DNA of 64,000 nt from Mucilaginibacter defluvii (GTDB taxonomy: Bacteria; Bacteroidota; Bacteroidia; Sphingobacteriales; Sphingobacteriaceae), in the NCBI RefSeq assembly GCF_039543225.1, contig NZ_BAABJI010000001.1, positions 1,081,193-1,145,192 of the forward strand. Reading direction: 5' to 3'. The position numbers were made by a program, and so were the translations under genes. This document shows positions 1 through 10,406 of this stretch, piece by piece. The notes under the pieces are model-generated. The model was not told the origin of the DNA and searched no databases. It worked only from the letters and a program-made list of their open reading frames with translations. How positions within the stretch are numbered: position 1 is the stretch's first letter; each line of letters opens with the position of its first letter.

Positions 1-1
1 C

Positions 2-3000
2 TCAGCGGTGTTTAGCATCATGAATACGGGGCAAAACACCCTGATGATTGGCGGAACTGAGCGCTATTACTGGTTTAATACCGAGGACGGGGGTTGGCAG
101 ATGTTACCCGGTACATCCAATTTTTCAAACGGAAGCACGTATGCTGATCAGGATGGAATTTTGTGGATATGCTCAAACGGCGGCTTAACCAAAATTGACT
201 ACGGACAGTACAAATTCAACCTGTTTAAGCTCAATATTGATAATCGTGTAGTAAAAAGCATTTTAGTTGCCGGTACCGATATGTGGGTGGGCACAAACAA
301 CGGTTTGTTTAAATATGGTTACCAAAACGGAAACTCCCGGTCAACTGTTTATACCAAGGCCAACGGCGCGCTGCATAGTGATGATATTACCAAGCTTTAC
401 CAGGACAGCAAAGGGAGTGTCTGGGTGCTTACGGAAAATGGTTTTGATAGGTACGATGGGCAAACTAACCGCTTTACGCATTTTGAACATCATTCCGCTA
501 TAGGTAGTTTATTTAATGAGGATGTTTTCCGGGACATTATTGAGGTTGATCCCGGTCAGTACTGGTTAGCTACCGACGCAGGCCTTAAGATATTTGACAG
601 TAATGCAGGTAAGTTTAAGCATTACTATAATCAAAAAAACTATAAATATTCTATTGATAATAATCACCTGTACAGCCTGCTAAAAGATGGCGACCATACC
701 GTGTGGATAGGTACCTATGGCGGGGGGCTTAGTCGTTTCGACCGCCGTACCGGCAGGTTTTATTCCTATACGGCTGACAATAACACACCGGGCAACATCA
801 GCAACAACATCGTTAAAACTATTTTGCCCGACGGGCACGGCAATCTCTGGGTTTGTACGCCTGATGGCTTGAACAAGTTTAATAAGCAAAAAGGAACATT
901 TGAGGTTTACTCGCGCCGTAACGGTTTTGCAAGCAATGTTTTTAATGATATAACCCTTGATGCGGGCGGCAATTTATGGGCACTTACTGAAAATGGCGTG
1001 TCGGTGCTAAATCCGTCAAAAAAAACGGTAAGGAATTTTGACGAGGCTGATGGGTTATTTGTAAACAATGTAATGTACAATGCCGGCGGAAAAGGTATAT
1101 ACATCGCGGGTAGCGAGGGGATAATATATTTCGACCCAATGCGCGTACCATATAACAATCGCGTACCCCCGGTTTATTTTTCGGATTTTCAGGTATTCAA
1201 TAAATCAATAGTACCGGGCGACAAGTCGCCACTGCGTGAAAACCTTAACCTGGCAAAAGAGGTTAAACTCAACTATCAGCAAAGTGTATTCTCGGTAGAG
1301 TTTGTTGCGCTGAGCTTTACCCATCCTGAAAAAAATGAATATGCGTATAAGCTTTCAGGGTTTGATAAAAAATGGAATTTTGTAGGTAAACAGCGTAAGG
1401 CAACTTATACTAACCTAAACCCAGGTACTTACACATTGTGGGTTAAGGGCTCTAATAACGATGGCGTTTGGAATAATGCAGGCCGCAAGCTTACCATTAT
1501 CATTATGCCGCCATGGTACCTTACCTGGTGGGCGTATGCCTTGTACGCGCTTGCGGCTGTCGGCGTGGTGTATGGCTACATCAGGTATAGGGAGCGGCAG
1601 GCGCATTTAGAGTATGAAATACGCATATCACATATAGAAAACGAAAAAGAGAAGGAGCTGAGCGAAAAGAAACTTTCATTTTTCACCAACATCTCGCATG
1701 AGTTTCGTACGCCGCTTACACTCATCATAAACCCCGTAAAGGAGTTGTTGTACCGTGATGATAAAAATGTTGATACCACCAATTTAAATGTGGTATACCG
1801 CAACGCGCGCCGTTTGCTTAGTTTGGTTGATCAGCTATTGCTTTTCCGTAAGGCCGATTTAAAAGGGGATAACCTAAAAATAGCGCAGCTGAACGTGGTG
1901 AGCCTGAGCAAAGAGGTGTTTTTATGCTTCAGCCACCAGGCACGTTCAAAAAATATCCGGTTTGATTTTGATACGGATATTGAGAGCGCTGAATTATTTG
2001 CCGACCGGGAAAAGCTGGAGATCGTTTTATTTAATCTGCTCTCGAACGCTATAAAATTTACACCTGAGAATGGTAGGGTTACTCTTTCGATAAAAAACAG
2101 CGCTGATAATGTAGTGATTGAGATAGGGGATACGGGCTGCGGCATTCCTGATTCGACGGGTGAAAAGCTGTACGACCGCTTTTACCAGGAGCCGGGTGTA
2201 AACAACGCGCTTAAAGGCGGCTTTGGAATCGGCTTGTACATTGTACGTACGTTCATCGAAAAACATAAAGGAAGCATTACATATCAAAGCAAAGTAAACC
2301 AAGGTACTACGTTTACCATATCCTTATTAAAGGGCCGCACTCATTTGAATGATTGTGAGATTATTGAAGATACCGATACGCGTTCAGAATTCCTGAAGGA
2401 ACTCATTGAGGATGAAGTTACCGCTAACGCAAGGGTAGAGGCTGCCGAGGAAATGTTGTATGATGAGCAGTTGGCTACCGATGCTAAAACCCTGCTTATA
2501 ATTGATGATAATGATGATGTGCGCGAGTACTTGAAACAAATATTCAGGTTAGAATACCGCATTTACGAAGCCAACAACGGCGAAACCGGCTTACAAAAGG
2601 TTAAAGAGTATCTGCCCGATCTGGTTATCAGTGATGTGATGATGCAGGGAATGAGCGGCATTGAGCTTTGTAACGTAATTAAAGAAGATGTAGCCGTATC
2701 ACATATACCGATCATATTGCTTACGGCCAGTTCATCGCCTGAAATTAAGCTAAAGGGTATTGAGGGAGGCGCCGATGATTACATCAGCAAGCCTTTTGAT
2801 AAGGAGATATTGAAGGCGCGCGTCGCCGGCATACTCAAAAGCAAAAATAACCTGCAAAAGTATTTTTATAACGAGGTAACGCTTAACTCGGCCAATCTGC
2901 GTATATCTGCCGAGTATAAGGAATTTTTGGACAATTGTATCAGCGTGGTGAACAAGCACATCACTGATCCTGATTTTAACATCCAGGTACTCGCTGACGA

Positions 3001-3289
3001 GATAGGCATGTCGCGCTCAAACCTCTTTAAAAAAATCAAATCGATATCCGGCCAATCGGCCAATAGTTTTATCCGGTTCATCCGTTTGCGCAAGGCGGCT
3101 GAATTGTTTATCAATACCGATAACACCATATTGGAGACCTCTTATCTCGTTGGTATTAATGATCCGAAGTACTTCCGCGAGCAGTTCAACAAGCTGTTTA
3201 ACATGAACCCGTCGCAGTACATTAAAAAGTACCGCAAAAATCTATCGGCGAGGCTTTCTGTTAACCCCGATCTGGTAAAATATAGGTAA
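2..3289 (+). CDS. Hybrid two-component system regulator (HTCS), 5'-partial
   Basis: One-protein sensor and transcription regulator that normally senses an oligosaccharide in the periplasm and activates the adjacent susCD genes. The visible 1093 residues from a GTG at 8 show Reg_prop beta-propeller repeats (about 1-400), a Y_Y_Y domain (about 430-505), one membrane helix (about 510-530), a HisKA H-box with His564 in NISHEFRTPLT, a HATPase with N-box NLLSNAIKF and G-boxes GDTGCGIP and GFGIGL, a receiver domain with phospho-acceptor Asp876 and a C-terminal AraC-type HTH. The frame is open to the left edge, and the family usually runs to about 1300-1400 residues, so the signal peptide and first propeller blades lie outside. 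All catalytic motifs appear intact. The next genes are susC and susD on the same strand. Confidence 0.95.
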   Translation, partial: SAVFSIMNTGQNTLMIGGTERYYWFNTEDGGWQMLPGTSNFSNGSTYADQDGILWICSNGGLTKIDYGQYKFNLFKLNIDNRVVKSILVAGTDMWVGTNNGLFKYGYQNGNSRSTVYTKANGALHSDDITKLYQDSKGSVWVLTENGFDRYDGQTNRFTHFEHHSAIGSLFNEDVFRDIIEVDPGQYWLATDAGLKIFDSNAGKFKHYYNQKNYKYSIDNNHLYSLLKDGDHTVWIGTYGGGLSRFDRRTGRFYSYTADNNTPGNISNNIVKTILPDGHGNLWVCTPDGLNKFNKQKGTFEVYSRRNGFASNVFNDITLDAGGNLWALTENGVSVLNPSKKTVRNFDEADGLFVNNVMYNAGGKGIYIAGSEGIIYFDPMRVPYNNRVPPVYFSDFQVFNKSIVPGDKSPLRENLNLAKEVKLNYQQSVFSVEFVALSFTHPEKNEYAYKLSGFDKKWNFVGKQRKATYTNLNPGTYTLWVKGSNNDGVWNNAGRKLTIIIMPPWYLTWWAYALYALAAVGVVYGYIRYRERQAHLEYEIRISHIENEKEKELSEKKLSFFTNISHEFRTPLTLIINPVKELLYRDDKNVDTTNLNVVYRNARRLLSLVDQLLLFRKADLKGDNLKIAQLNVVSLSKEVFLCFSHQARSKNIRFDFDTDIESAELFADREKLEIVLFNLLSNAIKFTPENGRVTLSIKNSADNVVIEIGDTGCGIPDSTGEKLYDRFYQEPGVNNALKGGFGIGLYIVRTFIEKHKGSITYQSKVNQGTTFTISLLKGRTHLNDCEIIEDTDTRSEFLKELIEDEVTANARVEAAEEMLYDEQLATDAKTLLIIDDNDDVREYLKQIFRLEYRIYEANNGETGLQKVKEYLPDLVISDVMMQGMSGIELCNVIKEDVAVSHIPIILLTASSSPEIKLKGIEGGADDYISKPFDKEILKARVAGILKSKNNLQKYFYNEVTLNSANLRISAEYKEFLDNCISVVNKHITDPDFNIQVLADEIGMSRSNLFKKIKSISGQSANSFIRFIRLRKAAELFINTDNTILETSYLVGINDPKYFREQFNKLFNMNPSQYIKKYRKNLSARLSVNPDLVKYR

Positions 3290-3334
3290 TGGGGTTAATA
3301 TCAGTATCTTAATCATTTTTTAATAAGTTAAGTA

Positions 3335-3369
3335 TAGGAGGTAAATTATCAGTTTACCCCCTTTTTTTT
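3335..3369 (+). terminator. Rho-independent terminator after the HTCS gene
   Basis: A hairpin with arms AGGAGGTAAA and TTTACCCCC (one A:C mismatch, loop about 7 nt) is followed by an eight-T run. It separates the regulator from susC. Confidence 0.65.
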
Positions 3370-3530
3370 ATGCATTCCCCCCTTTTTGGCGATGCTTTTA
3401 AACGCCAACTTAGCCACATAAACCTAAAATAACCGCTTGGCTTATTTAAATATGTAATGCTTGGGCTGTAGCCCTGCTATTGCAGCAACGCGGACTATTT
3501 TACCAATTACTAATTTTTATTTAACCATTT

Positions 3531-6500
3531 ATGAGCATGAGAAAAACTCTACGAAATGAAGTATCGCCTCCATGTTTATCGTCAAAAGCGGCTTTGGCAA
3601 TTGCCCTGCTTGCTTTGTCGGTAACTGCGGTAAGGCCGGTACATGCCGCGGTAATTAATCCGTTGCACCGGGTTAGCGCTAATGTTAACAAGTTTCCGGT
3701 AAGCGGTGTGGTGACTGACGAAAAAGGCGCGCCACTGCCGGGTGTAAGTGTTACCGTTAAAGGAACCACTACCGGTGTTGTTACCGATGTTGACGGTAAA
3801 TACGCCTTGCAGGCAAACAGCGAAAGCGATGTGTTGGTATTCTCATTTATTGGTTACCAAACCGTTGAAAAACCTATCGGCGGCAGTTCAAAAGTGAACA
3901 TTCAGTTAGCGCCCGACAACAAATCATTAAGCGAAGTTGTGGTAGTGGGTTACGGCACACAGAAAAAGGAAACTTTAACCGGATCCATATCCCAGGTTAA
4001 AGGTGCTGACCTAGTTAAAAGTCCGCAGCCCAACCTGTCAAACTCCCTTGCCGGCCGTTTTTCGGGCGTGGTAATCAATAACCGCAGCGGTGAGCCGGGT
4101 TATGATGGTTCAAACATCACTATCCGTGGTTTGGCAACAACGCGTAATAACAGTGTTTTAGTGGTTGTGGATGGAGTACCGGGCCAAATCGGCGGTTTAG
4201 AGCGTTTAGACCCGAATGATATCGAGAGCGTATCGGTGTTAAAGGATGCATCTGCTGCAATTTACGGTAACCGTGCTGCAAATGGTGTTATACTGGTAAC
4301 TACTAAACGAGGTAAAACCGGTAAACCATCTATTAATTATACTTTCAACCAAGGCTTCAGTTCTCCAACCCGTTTGCCTAAAATGGCCGATGCGGCTACA
4401 TATGCGCAGATCATGAATGAGATCGTGTATGATTCAAGCCCGTCCGGCGGTTTAAACCAGGCTTACACCGAGGAGCAGATACAAAAATTCAGGGATGGTT
4501 CTGATCCGTTACTATATCCAAATACGGATTGGATTGACCAGTCGCTAAAAAAGGTAGCGCTGCAAAACCAGCAAAACCTGTCGGTAAGCGGCGGTAACGA
4601 AAATGTGAAGTATTATACCTCATTAGGTACCATTTACCAGGATGGTATTTACAAAAACGGTGTAACCAAATACAAGCAATACAACTTCCGCTCAAATATC
4701 GATGCAAATATTTCAAGCCGCTTAAAAGTAGGCCTGTCATTATCGGGCAGGCAGGAAAACAGGCAATTCCCGCAAATTGGCGCGGGCGATGTTTTTCGTT
4801 CTATTTATCGTGCTAAGCCTATTATCTCTGCTTATTATCCTAACGGGTTGCCAACAACCGGTATCGAAAACAATAACCCGGCTGTTCAGGTAACAGACGC
4901 GGGCGGTGCTGTTGATAACCCTACACAAGTATTTAATGGCATTTTGCGTGGTAGCTATCAATTACCGGGTATTGAAGGGCTATCATTAGACGGTTTCTTT
5001 TCGGTTGATAAATCACATGCGTTTAACAAAAGCTTCAGCAAGCCTTATGTATTGTACCGTTACGATCAGGCAACAGATACTTATTTGCCGGTTATAACAG
5101 GTGGTAACAACCAAAAGGCTACTTTGAGCGAGAGCTATAACAGCAACTCACTGGTTACGTCAAATATCAAGTTAAATTTTGCGCGCAAATTCGGCTTGCA
5201 CGATTTCAGCGCCTTTGTAGGTTACGAGCAAAGCAAAACGCATGGCGAATATTTTGATGCGCAGCGCTTTAACTTCCTGTCTACACAACTGCCTGAGCTT
5301 TCGCAAGGTGGTACCGCTGCCACCGATTATTTAAACTCCGGTTACAGCACAAACTATACCCGCCGCAGTATCATCAGCCGTTTAACGTACAATTACGACG
5401 AGAAATACCTTTTCGAGGCGCAATTCCGTGCGGATGGTTCATCAATATTTCCGGGCGGCAAAAACTGGGGATATTTCCCATCATTCTCCGGTGCATGGCG
5501 CGTTTCAAAAGAGGATTGGTTCAAGGATAATGTTAAAGCCGTTAACGATTTAAAGTTCAGGGTTTCATATGGTACCTTGGGTAATGATGCAGTTGATCCT
5601 TTCCAGTACTTTGATAACTTTACGTTATATACTAATGGTTTTGTTTCCGGTAGCGACCCGCGCATTTTACCGGGTATCAACCTCACCAAGTTAGCCAATC
5701 CCAACATCACTTGGGAAACATCCCGCAAGCTCGACCTGGGTATCAACGCAGTAATATTTAATAACTTTACTATTGAGGCTATATACTTCAGCCAAAAAAG
5801 GTCAAGTATTCTTACTGCGCGAAATGCGTCTATACCGGGTTCTTCGGGTATAGTAAACCCTTACGGCGGTCCTAACCTTACGCCTGATGAAAATATAGGT
5901 AAGGTGAACAGTTCAGGTTTTGAGGGTACATTGGGTTATAATTCAAACAACCAGGGTTTCAACTGGGGTATCTCAGGTAACTTTACATTTGCTAAAAGCA
6001 AAATAGTATTTATTGACGAGGCCGCAGGCGTACTTGATTATCAGCGCCAAACCGGTTTGCCAATAGGTACGTCATTACTTTACAACTCAATCGGCTTATT
6101 CCGTACCCAGGCAGAACTGGATGCATACCCGCACGTTCCGGGCGCGAAAGTGGGCGACTTGAAATACCTTGATTATAATAATGACGGTAAGATCACCGCG
6201 GATGACCAAACCCGTACCAAGTATGGCAACATACCTCAAATTACTTACGGCTTCACCGCAAATGCATCGTACAAAAACTTTGATGTATCCCTGTTATTTG
6301 CCGGACAGGCACAGGTTAGCCAGTATGTATTGCCTGAAGCAGGTAGCGTAGGTAACTTTTACAGCAGCTGGGCTGATAACCGGTTTAGTCCTTCAAATCC
6401 TAACGGTACTTATCCTCGCGTAACCGAACGGGCATCAAACGCTATCAGTGGTGGCCAGTACAATAATACCTTCTGGTTAAATGATGCGTCGTTCCTGCGT

Positions 6501-6704
6501 TTGAAAAACGTTGAACTTGGTTATAACGTACAGGCATCCTTCCTGCAAAAAATCAAGATATCAGGTTTAAGGGTTTATGCCAGCGCGTTCAACTTGTTTA
6601 CTATAAGCAAGGTTAAGGATTATGATCCGGAAGGCACGAGCGGCAGCGGCCAGTTCTATCCGCAACAACGTATTATCAACTTAGGTGCAAGTGTTAAATT
6701 TTAA
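3531..6704 (+). CDS. SusC/RagA-type TonB-dependent outer membrane transporter
   Basis: Imports oligosaccharides across the outer membrane with its SusD partner, using TonB energy. The 1057-residue protein has a signal peptide (basic start, hydrophobic stretch, cleavage near VRPVHA), a CarboxypepD_reg-like beta-sandwich (about 55-125, SGVVTDEKGAPLPGVSV), the family signature SEVVVVGYGTQKKETLTGSI, a plug (IRGLATTRNNSVLVVVDG, then SVLKDASAAIYGNRAANGVI) and a large beta-barrel ending in an aromatic residue (GASVKF). A second ATG two codons downstream (3537) is an equally possible start. The susD stop-to-start gap is 11 nt, so the two are surely co-transcribed. There is no STN domain, so anti-sigma signalling is unlikely; control by the upstream HTCS fits better. 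Confidence 0.96.
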   Translation: MSMRKTLRNEVSPPCLSSKAALAIALLALSVTAVRPVHAAVINPLHRVSANVNKFPVSGVVTDEKGAPLPGVSVTVKGTTTGVVTDVDGKYALQANSESDVLVFSFIGYQTVEKPIGGSSKVNIQLAPDNKSLSEVVVVGYGTQKKETLTGSISQVKGADLVKSPQPNLSNSLAGRFSGVVINNRSGEPGYDGSNITIRGLATTRNNSVLVVVDGVPGQIGGLERLDPNDIESVSVLKDASAAIYGNRAANGVILVTTKRGKTGKPSINYTFNQGFSSPTRLPKMADAATYAQIMNEIVYDSSPSGGLNQAYTEEQIQKFRDGSDPLLYPNTDWIDQSLKKVALQNQQNLSVSGGNENVKYYTSLGTIYQDGIYKNGVTKYKQYNFRSNIDANISSRLKVGLSLSGRQENRQFPQIGAGDVFRSIYRAKPIISAYYPNGLPTTGIENNNPAVQVTDAGGAVDNPTQVFNGILRGSYQLPGIEGLSLDGFFSVDKSHAFNKSFSKPYVLYRYDQATDTYLPVITGGNNQKATLSESYNSNSLVTSNIKLNFARKFGLHDFSAFVGYEQSKTHGEYFDAQRFNFLSTQLPELSQGGTAATDYLNSGYSTNYTRRSIISRLTYNYDEKYLFEAQFRADGSSIFPGGKNWGYFPSFSGAWRVSKEDWFKDNVKAVNDLKFRVSYGTLGNDAVDPFQYFDNFTLYTNGFVSGSDPRILPGINLTKLANPNITWETSRKLDLGINAVIFNNFTIEAIYFSQKRSSILTARNASIPGSSGIVNPYGGPNLTPDENIGKVNSSGFEGTLGYNSNNQGFNWGISGNFTFAKSKIVFIDEAAGVLDYQRQTGLPIGTSLLYNSIGLFRTQAELDAYPHVPGAKVGDLKYLDYNNDGKITADDQTRTKYGNIPQITYGFTANASYKNFDVSLLFAGQAQVSQYVLPEAGSVGNFYSSWADNRFSPSNPNGTYPRVTERASNAISGGQYNNTFWLNDASFLRLKNVELGYNVQASFLQKIKISGLRVYASAFNLFTISKVKDYDPEGTSGSGQFYPQQRIINLGASVKF

Positions 6705-6715
6705 TTGAAGTAAAG

Positions 6716-8407
6716 ATGAAATTGATGTATAGAAAGCCGCTTTATATGGTACTTGGTGCCATGAGCCTGGCGGCTTGTAAAAAGGATTTTTTAAACGTTA
6801 CGCCTACGTCAATCGTAGCTTCGTCGGCAATATCATCAGATACGTCTGTTTTTGAGGCCTTTGTTACCGCGCGTTACATCGGCACACGTTTACAGGATAA
6901 AGAGGCTGATGGTTCAAACCCCGGTTTTGGCCGTGGTTTTGAGTATAGCATGATGAGCTCATTTACCGATGAGTCTATTTACAATAATGATGACGCTACG
7001 TGGTTAATTCAACGCGGGCAGTTAGCGCCCGAAAACCTCGGCAGCGCCGGTGTAATATGGGGCAGAAGCTACCGCAGCATACGCGAGTGTAACTATGCCC
7101 TGAGCATTTTACCGGGCCTAACCATGAGCCAGGGACATAAAACCAGGTTAGAAGGCGAATTGAAATTTATACGTGCATACCGCTATCACGACCTGATACG
7201 CAACTATGGTAAAGTAGTACTAATGGGCGACAGGGTGGTGGGCCTGACAGATAATTTGCAGGACCCGGCACTGTTTACCCGTGCCTCTATTAAAGATGGT
7301 TTAGATTACACCGTAGCGCAACTTGACGATGCGGCTGCCAAATTACCATTGAACAATGATGGCACCTGGGAATTAGGCAGGGCTACCCGTGGCGCCGCTT
7401 TAGCGTTAAAAGCACGGTTGTTGTTGTATGCTGCAAGTCCGCTTTACAATAGCGGTACCTGGGCAGCCGCGGCTACTGCTGCACAAGCCGTTATCGCGCT
7501 TAATAAATATGGTATTTATGCAGGCGGTTACCGTAACATGTTCTTGGTAAACGAAACTAACGAAGTAATATTTGAACGCCTGTTTACCAAAAACGCCAAT
7601 CACGTACACCTGGAAATTGCCAACGGGCCAAACGGCTATGGTGGTTGGGCAGGTAATTCGCCATTGCAAAATTTGGTTGATGATTATGAAATGACAAGTG
7701 GTAAGCCGATAACCGATCCTACTTCAGGCTATGACCAGAATGAGCCGTACGCAAACCGTGATCCACGTTTTTATGCAACTATTTTATTTAATGGCGCCCC
7801 TTACCGCGAGCGTAATATTGAAACCTTTGTGCCCGATGGTAAAGATAGTCGTGATGGTATTGACAACTGGAACACTACCAAAACAGGTTACTACCTTAAA
7901 AAGTATATGAACGATGCTTATCCGTTACAAAACCCTTGGGGTAATGCAGGCTTTCAGCCTTGGATATACATTCGTTATGCAGAGGTGTTACTGAACTTTG
8001 CTGAAGCGGCTAATGAATCTGTAGGCCCTGATGCGGTGCCTACGGGCGCAACAATGTCAGCAAGGCAGGCGGTAAATATGGTCAGGAAACGCGTAGGTGT
8101 AAACATGCCTGATGTTATCGCGTCAAACCAATCGGCCATGCGTGAGGCCATCCGCCGCGAACGCCGTATTGAGCTTGCCTTTGAAGAACACCGTTTTTAC
8201 GATGTTAGGCGTTGGAAGATAGCTGACGTTACAGAAAATAAACCAGCGGCCGGTGTAACCATCACCAAAACCGCTACAGGATTTACTTACACACCCAAGG
8301 TTGCGCTTGACGGCCGCCGCTTTGAAACCAAACACTATTGGTTGCCAATACCAAGAAGTGAAATTCAGGCTTCAGGCGGACAACTACAGCAAAACGAAGG
8401 TTACTAG
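6716..8407 (+). CDS. SusD/RagB family surface glycan-binding lipoprotein
   Basis: Forms the lid of the SusC transporter and binds the glycan at the cell surface. It has 563 residues with a lipobox ending at Cys21 (SLAAC followed by KKDF, typical for this family), an N-terminal SusD-like TPR fold and a C-terminal RagB/SusD domain with the usual FRKKR-like block (RRERRIELAFEEHRFYDVRR) and a closing NPGY-like end (QLQQNEGY). Only 11 nt separate it from susC. A strong terminator follows, so the GH35 gene downstream probably has partly separate transcription. Confidence 0.95.
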   Translation: MKLMYRKPLYMVLGAMSLAACKKDFLNVTPTSIVASSAISSDTSVFEAFVTARYIGTRLQDKEADGSNPGFGRGFEYSMMSSFTDESIYNNDDATWLIQRGQLAPENLGSAGVIWGRSYRSIRECNYALSILPGLTMSQGHKTRLEGELKFIRAYRYHDLIRNYGKVVLMGDRVVGLTDNLQDPALFTRASIKDGLDYTVAQLDDAAAKLPLNNDGTWELGRATRGAALALKARLLLYAASPLYNSGTWAAAATAAQAVIALNKYGIYAGGYRNMFLVNETNEVIFERLFTKNANHVHLEIANGPNGYGGWAGNSPLQNLVDDYEMTSGKPITDPTSGYDQNEPYANRDPRFYATILFNGAPYRERNIETFVPDGKDSRDGIDNWNTTKTGYYLKKYMNDAYPLQNPWGNAGFQPWIYIRYAEVLLNFAEAANESVGPDAVPTGATMSARQAVNMVRKRVGVNMPDVIASNQSAMREAIRRERRIELAFEEHRFYDVRRWKIADVTENKPAAGVTITKTATGFTYTPKVALDGRRFETKHYWLPIPRSEIQASGGQLQQNEGY

Positions 8408-8427
8408 TAAGTTGGTTGGTTGGAAAG

Positions 8428-8460
8428 AGGGCGGGGGCGTTTGCCCCAGCCCTTTATTTT
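8428..8460 (+). terminator. Terminator after susD
   Basis: A GC-rich hairpin AGGGC-G-GGGGC / GCCCC-A-GCCCT with a GTTT loop and one internal mismatch is followed by TTATTTT. It sits 20 nt after the susD stop. Confidence 0.75.
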
Positions 8461-8519
8461 GCTAAGCCAAACATGATTGTTTAAAAGCCAATAAATTATA
8501 CATTACTTAACCCCGTATT

Positions 8520-10355
8520 ATGAAGCAATTTTCCTGCTCAGTTATTACATGCCTGCTTGCCGCCCTGCTGCTTGGCGGTTGCTCGGCATCAAAAAAGCAG
8601 CAGCACTCTTTCGGCTTGGCCGACAGCACTTTTTTGCTGGATGGTAAGCCATTTCAAATCATATCCGGCGAAATGCATTATCCGCGGGTACCGCGCGAGG
8701 CATGGCGCTCGCGTATGAAGATGGCCAAAGCCATGGGCTTAAACACAATTGGCACCTACGTTTTCTGGAACGTGCATGAGCCGCAAAAAAACAAGTACGA
8801 TTTTACCGGTAATAATGATGTTGCCGAGTTTGTACGCATTGCCAAAGAAGAAGGCCTTTGGGTGGTATTACGCCCAAGCCCGTACGTATGCGCCGAATGG
8901 GAGTTTGGCGGCTATCCATACTGGTTACAAAACGAAAAGGGCCTCGAAGTGCGCAGTAAAGAAAAACAATACCTGAATGAATACCGCGAATACATAAACG
9001 AGGTAGGCAAACAGCTTGCCCCGTTGCAGATAAACCATGGTGGCAACATCCTGATGGTACAGGTTGAAAACGAGTATGGCTCATACGGCAGTGACAAAGA
9101 GTACCTGAAGATTAACGAAAAGATGTTTAGGGATGCCGGTTTTGATGGTATACTTTCAACTTGTGATCCGGTTCCGGCGCTTGAGGGAGGGCATTTGCCT
9201 GGTTTGCTACCCGGCGTTAACGGTATTGACAACCCGAAACAGGTAAAAGAACTAGTTAACAAATACAATAGCGGCAAAGGGCCTTATTTTGTTGCCGAAT
9301 GGTACCCGGCCTGGTTTGACTGGTGGGGAACACCGCACCACACCGTACCTGCCAAAGATTACGTAAACCGCCTTGATTCAGCTTTACGTGGTGGTATATC
9401 AATCAATATGTACATGTTTCATGGTGGTACCACCCGCGGTTTTATGAATGGCGCTAACTTTAAAGATAGCACACCGTACGAACCGCAAATAAGCAGTTAT
9501 GATTATGATGCCCCGCTTGATGAGGCCGGTAACGCTACCGACAAGTTCATGCAGTTTAGGGAAGTGATCAAAAAGAATTTGCCGGCCGGTACAAAAATTC
9601 CGGATGTGCCTGCTGCCAAGCCATCAGTGGCAATGCCTGCCATCAAAATGCAAAAGCAGGTGAGCGTGTTTAACATAGTTGGTACGCCAAAGCAAAATAA
9701 AACGCCGCTTACTTTTGAGGATATGAACCAGGCCTATGGCTATGTGCTTTACCGTACAACAATTAAAGGCGGCAGTAAAGCCAAGCTTAAAATAAAGGAT
9801 CTGCGCGATTACGGTATAGTATTCGTTAACTCTAAAAGAGTGGGTATGCTCGACCGCCGTTTAGGGCAGGACAGCATGATAGTTGATTTACCGGCAGGCG
9901 ATGTAACCCTTGATATACTGGTTGAAAACATGGGCCGTATCAACTTTGGTCCGTATTTGCTCAAAAATAAAAAGGGCATAACCGAAGCCGTATTGCTTAA
10001 CGGCGCGCCGGTATATGATTGGAAGATGTTTCAATTGCCATTTGATGAGCCGGAGATAGCCAAAATTACCGGAAACCAGCCCGTGACTGATCAGCCGGTA
10101 TTAAAATATGGCGAGTTTTCACTTACCGATACCAAAGATACCTACCTGGATATGCGCAGATGGGGTAAGGGTGTGGTTTGGGTAAACGGGCATAACCTGG
10201 GCCGTTACTGGAGCATTGGTCCGCAGCAAACCGTTTATGTACCTGCCGAGTGGCTTAATAAAGGTAAAAATGAGGTTGTGGTTTTTGAACTGATAAAACC
10301 TGACCAAACCGAATTAAGCAGTTTGGCTAAGCCGATACTGAACGATTTAAAGTAA
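8520..10355 (+). CDS. GH35 beta-galactosidase lipoprotein
   Basis: Retaining exo-beta-galactosidase that removes terminal galactose. It has 611 residues; a lipoprotein signal ends at Cys21 (LLLGGC). The GH35 TIM barrel spans about 30-340 and carries SGEMHYPRVPREAWRSRMKM, the acid/base Glu185 in QVENEYGSYG and the nucleophile Glu260 in FVAEWYPAWF. C-terminal beta-sandwich domains follow, with a jelly-roll near the end (KGVVWVNGHNLGRYWSIGPQ). Both catalytic residues are present and the length is normal. Genomic position downstream of susCD makes it the only enzyme of this locus visible here. Substrates could be galactan, xyloglucan side chains or galactose-capped glycans; the sequence does not decide. 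Confidence 0.95.
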   Translation: MKQFSCSVITCLLAALLLGGCSASKKQQHSFGLADSTFLLDGKPFQIISGEMHYPRVPREAWRSRMKMAKAMGLNTIGTYVFWNVHEPQKNKYDFTGNNDVAEFVRIAKEEGLWVVLRPSPYVCAEWEFGGYPYWLQNEKGLEVRSKEKQYLNEYREYINEVGKQLAPLQINHGGNILMVQVENEYGSYGSDKEYLKINEKMFRDAGFDGILSTCDPVPALEGGHLPGLLPGVNGIDNPKQVKELVNKYNSGKGPYFVAEWYPAWFDWWGTPHHTVPAKDYVNRLDSALRGGISINMYMFHGGTTRGFMNGANFKDSTPYEPQISSYDYDAPLDEAGNATDKFMQFREVIKKNLPAGTKIPDVPAAKPSVAMPAIKMQKQVSVFNIVGTPKQNKTPLTFEDMNQAYGYVLYRTTIKGGSKAKLKIKDLRDYGIVFVNSKRVGMLDRRLGQDSMIVDLPAGDVTLDILVENMGRINFGPYLLKNKKGITEAVLLNGAPVYDWKMFQLPFDEPEIAKITGNQPVTDQPVLKYGEFSLTDTKDTYLDMRRWGKGVVWVNGHNLGRYWSIGPQQTVYVPAEWLNKGKNEVVVFELIKPDQTELSSLAKPILNDLK

Positions 10356-10375
10356 ATTGTAAATACCCCTTTAAT

Positions 10376-10403
10376 AAAAACGCAGCCTGAAAGCTGCGTT
10401 TTT
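10376..10403. terminator. Bidirectional terminator between convergent genes
   Basis: Perfect stem CGCAGC-CTGAAA-GCTGCG with AAAAA on the left and TTTTT on the right, so it can serve the GH35 gene on the plus strand and the PAS gene on the minus strand. Confidence 0.85.
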
Positions 10404-10406
10404 GTT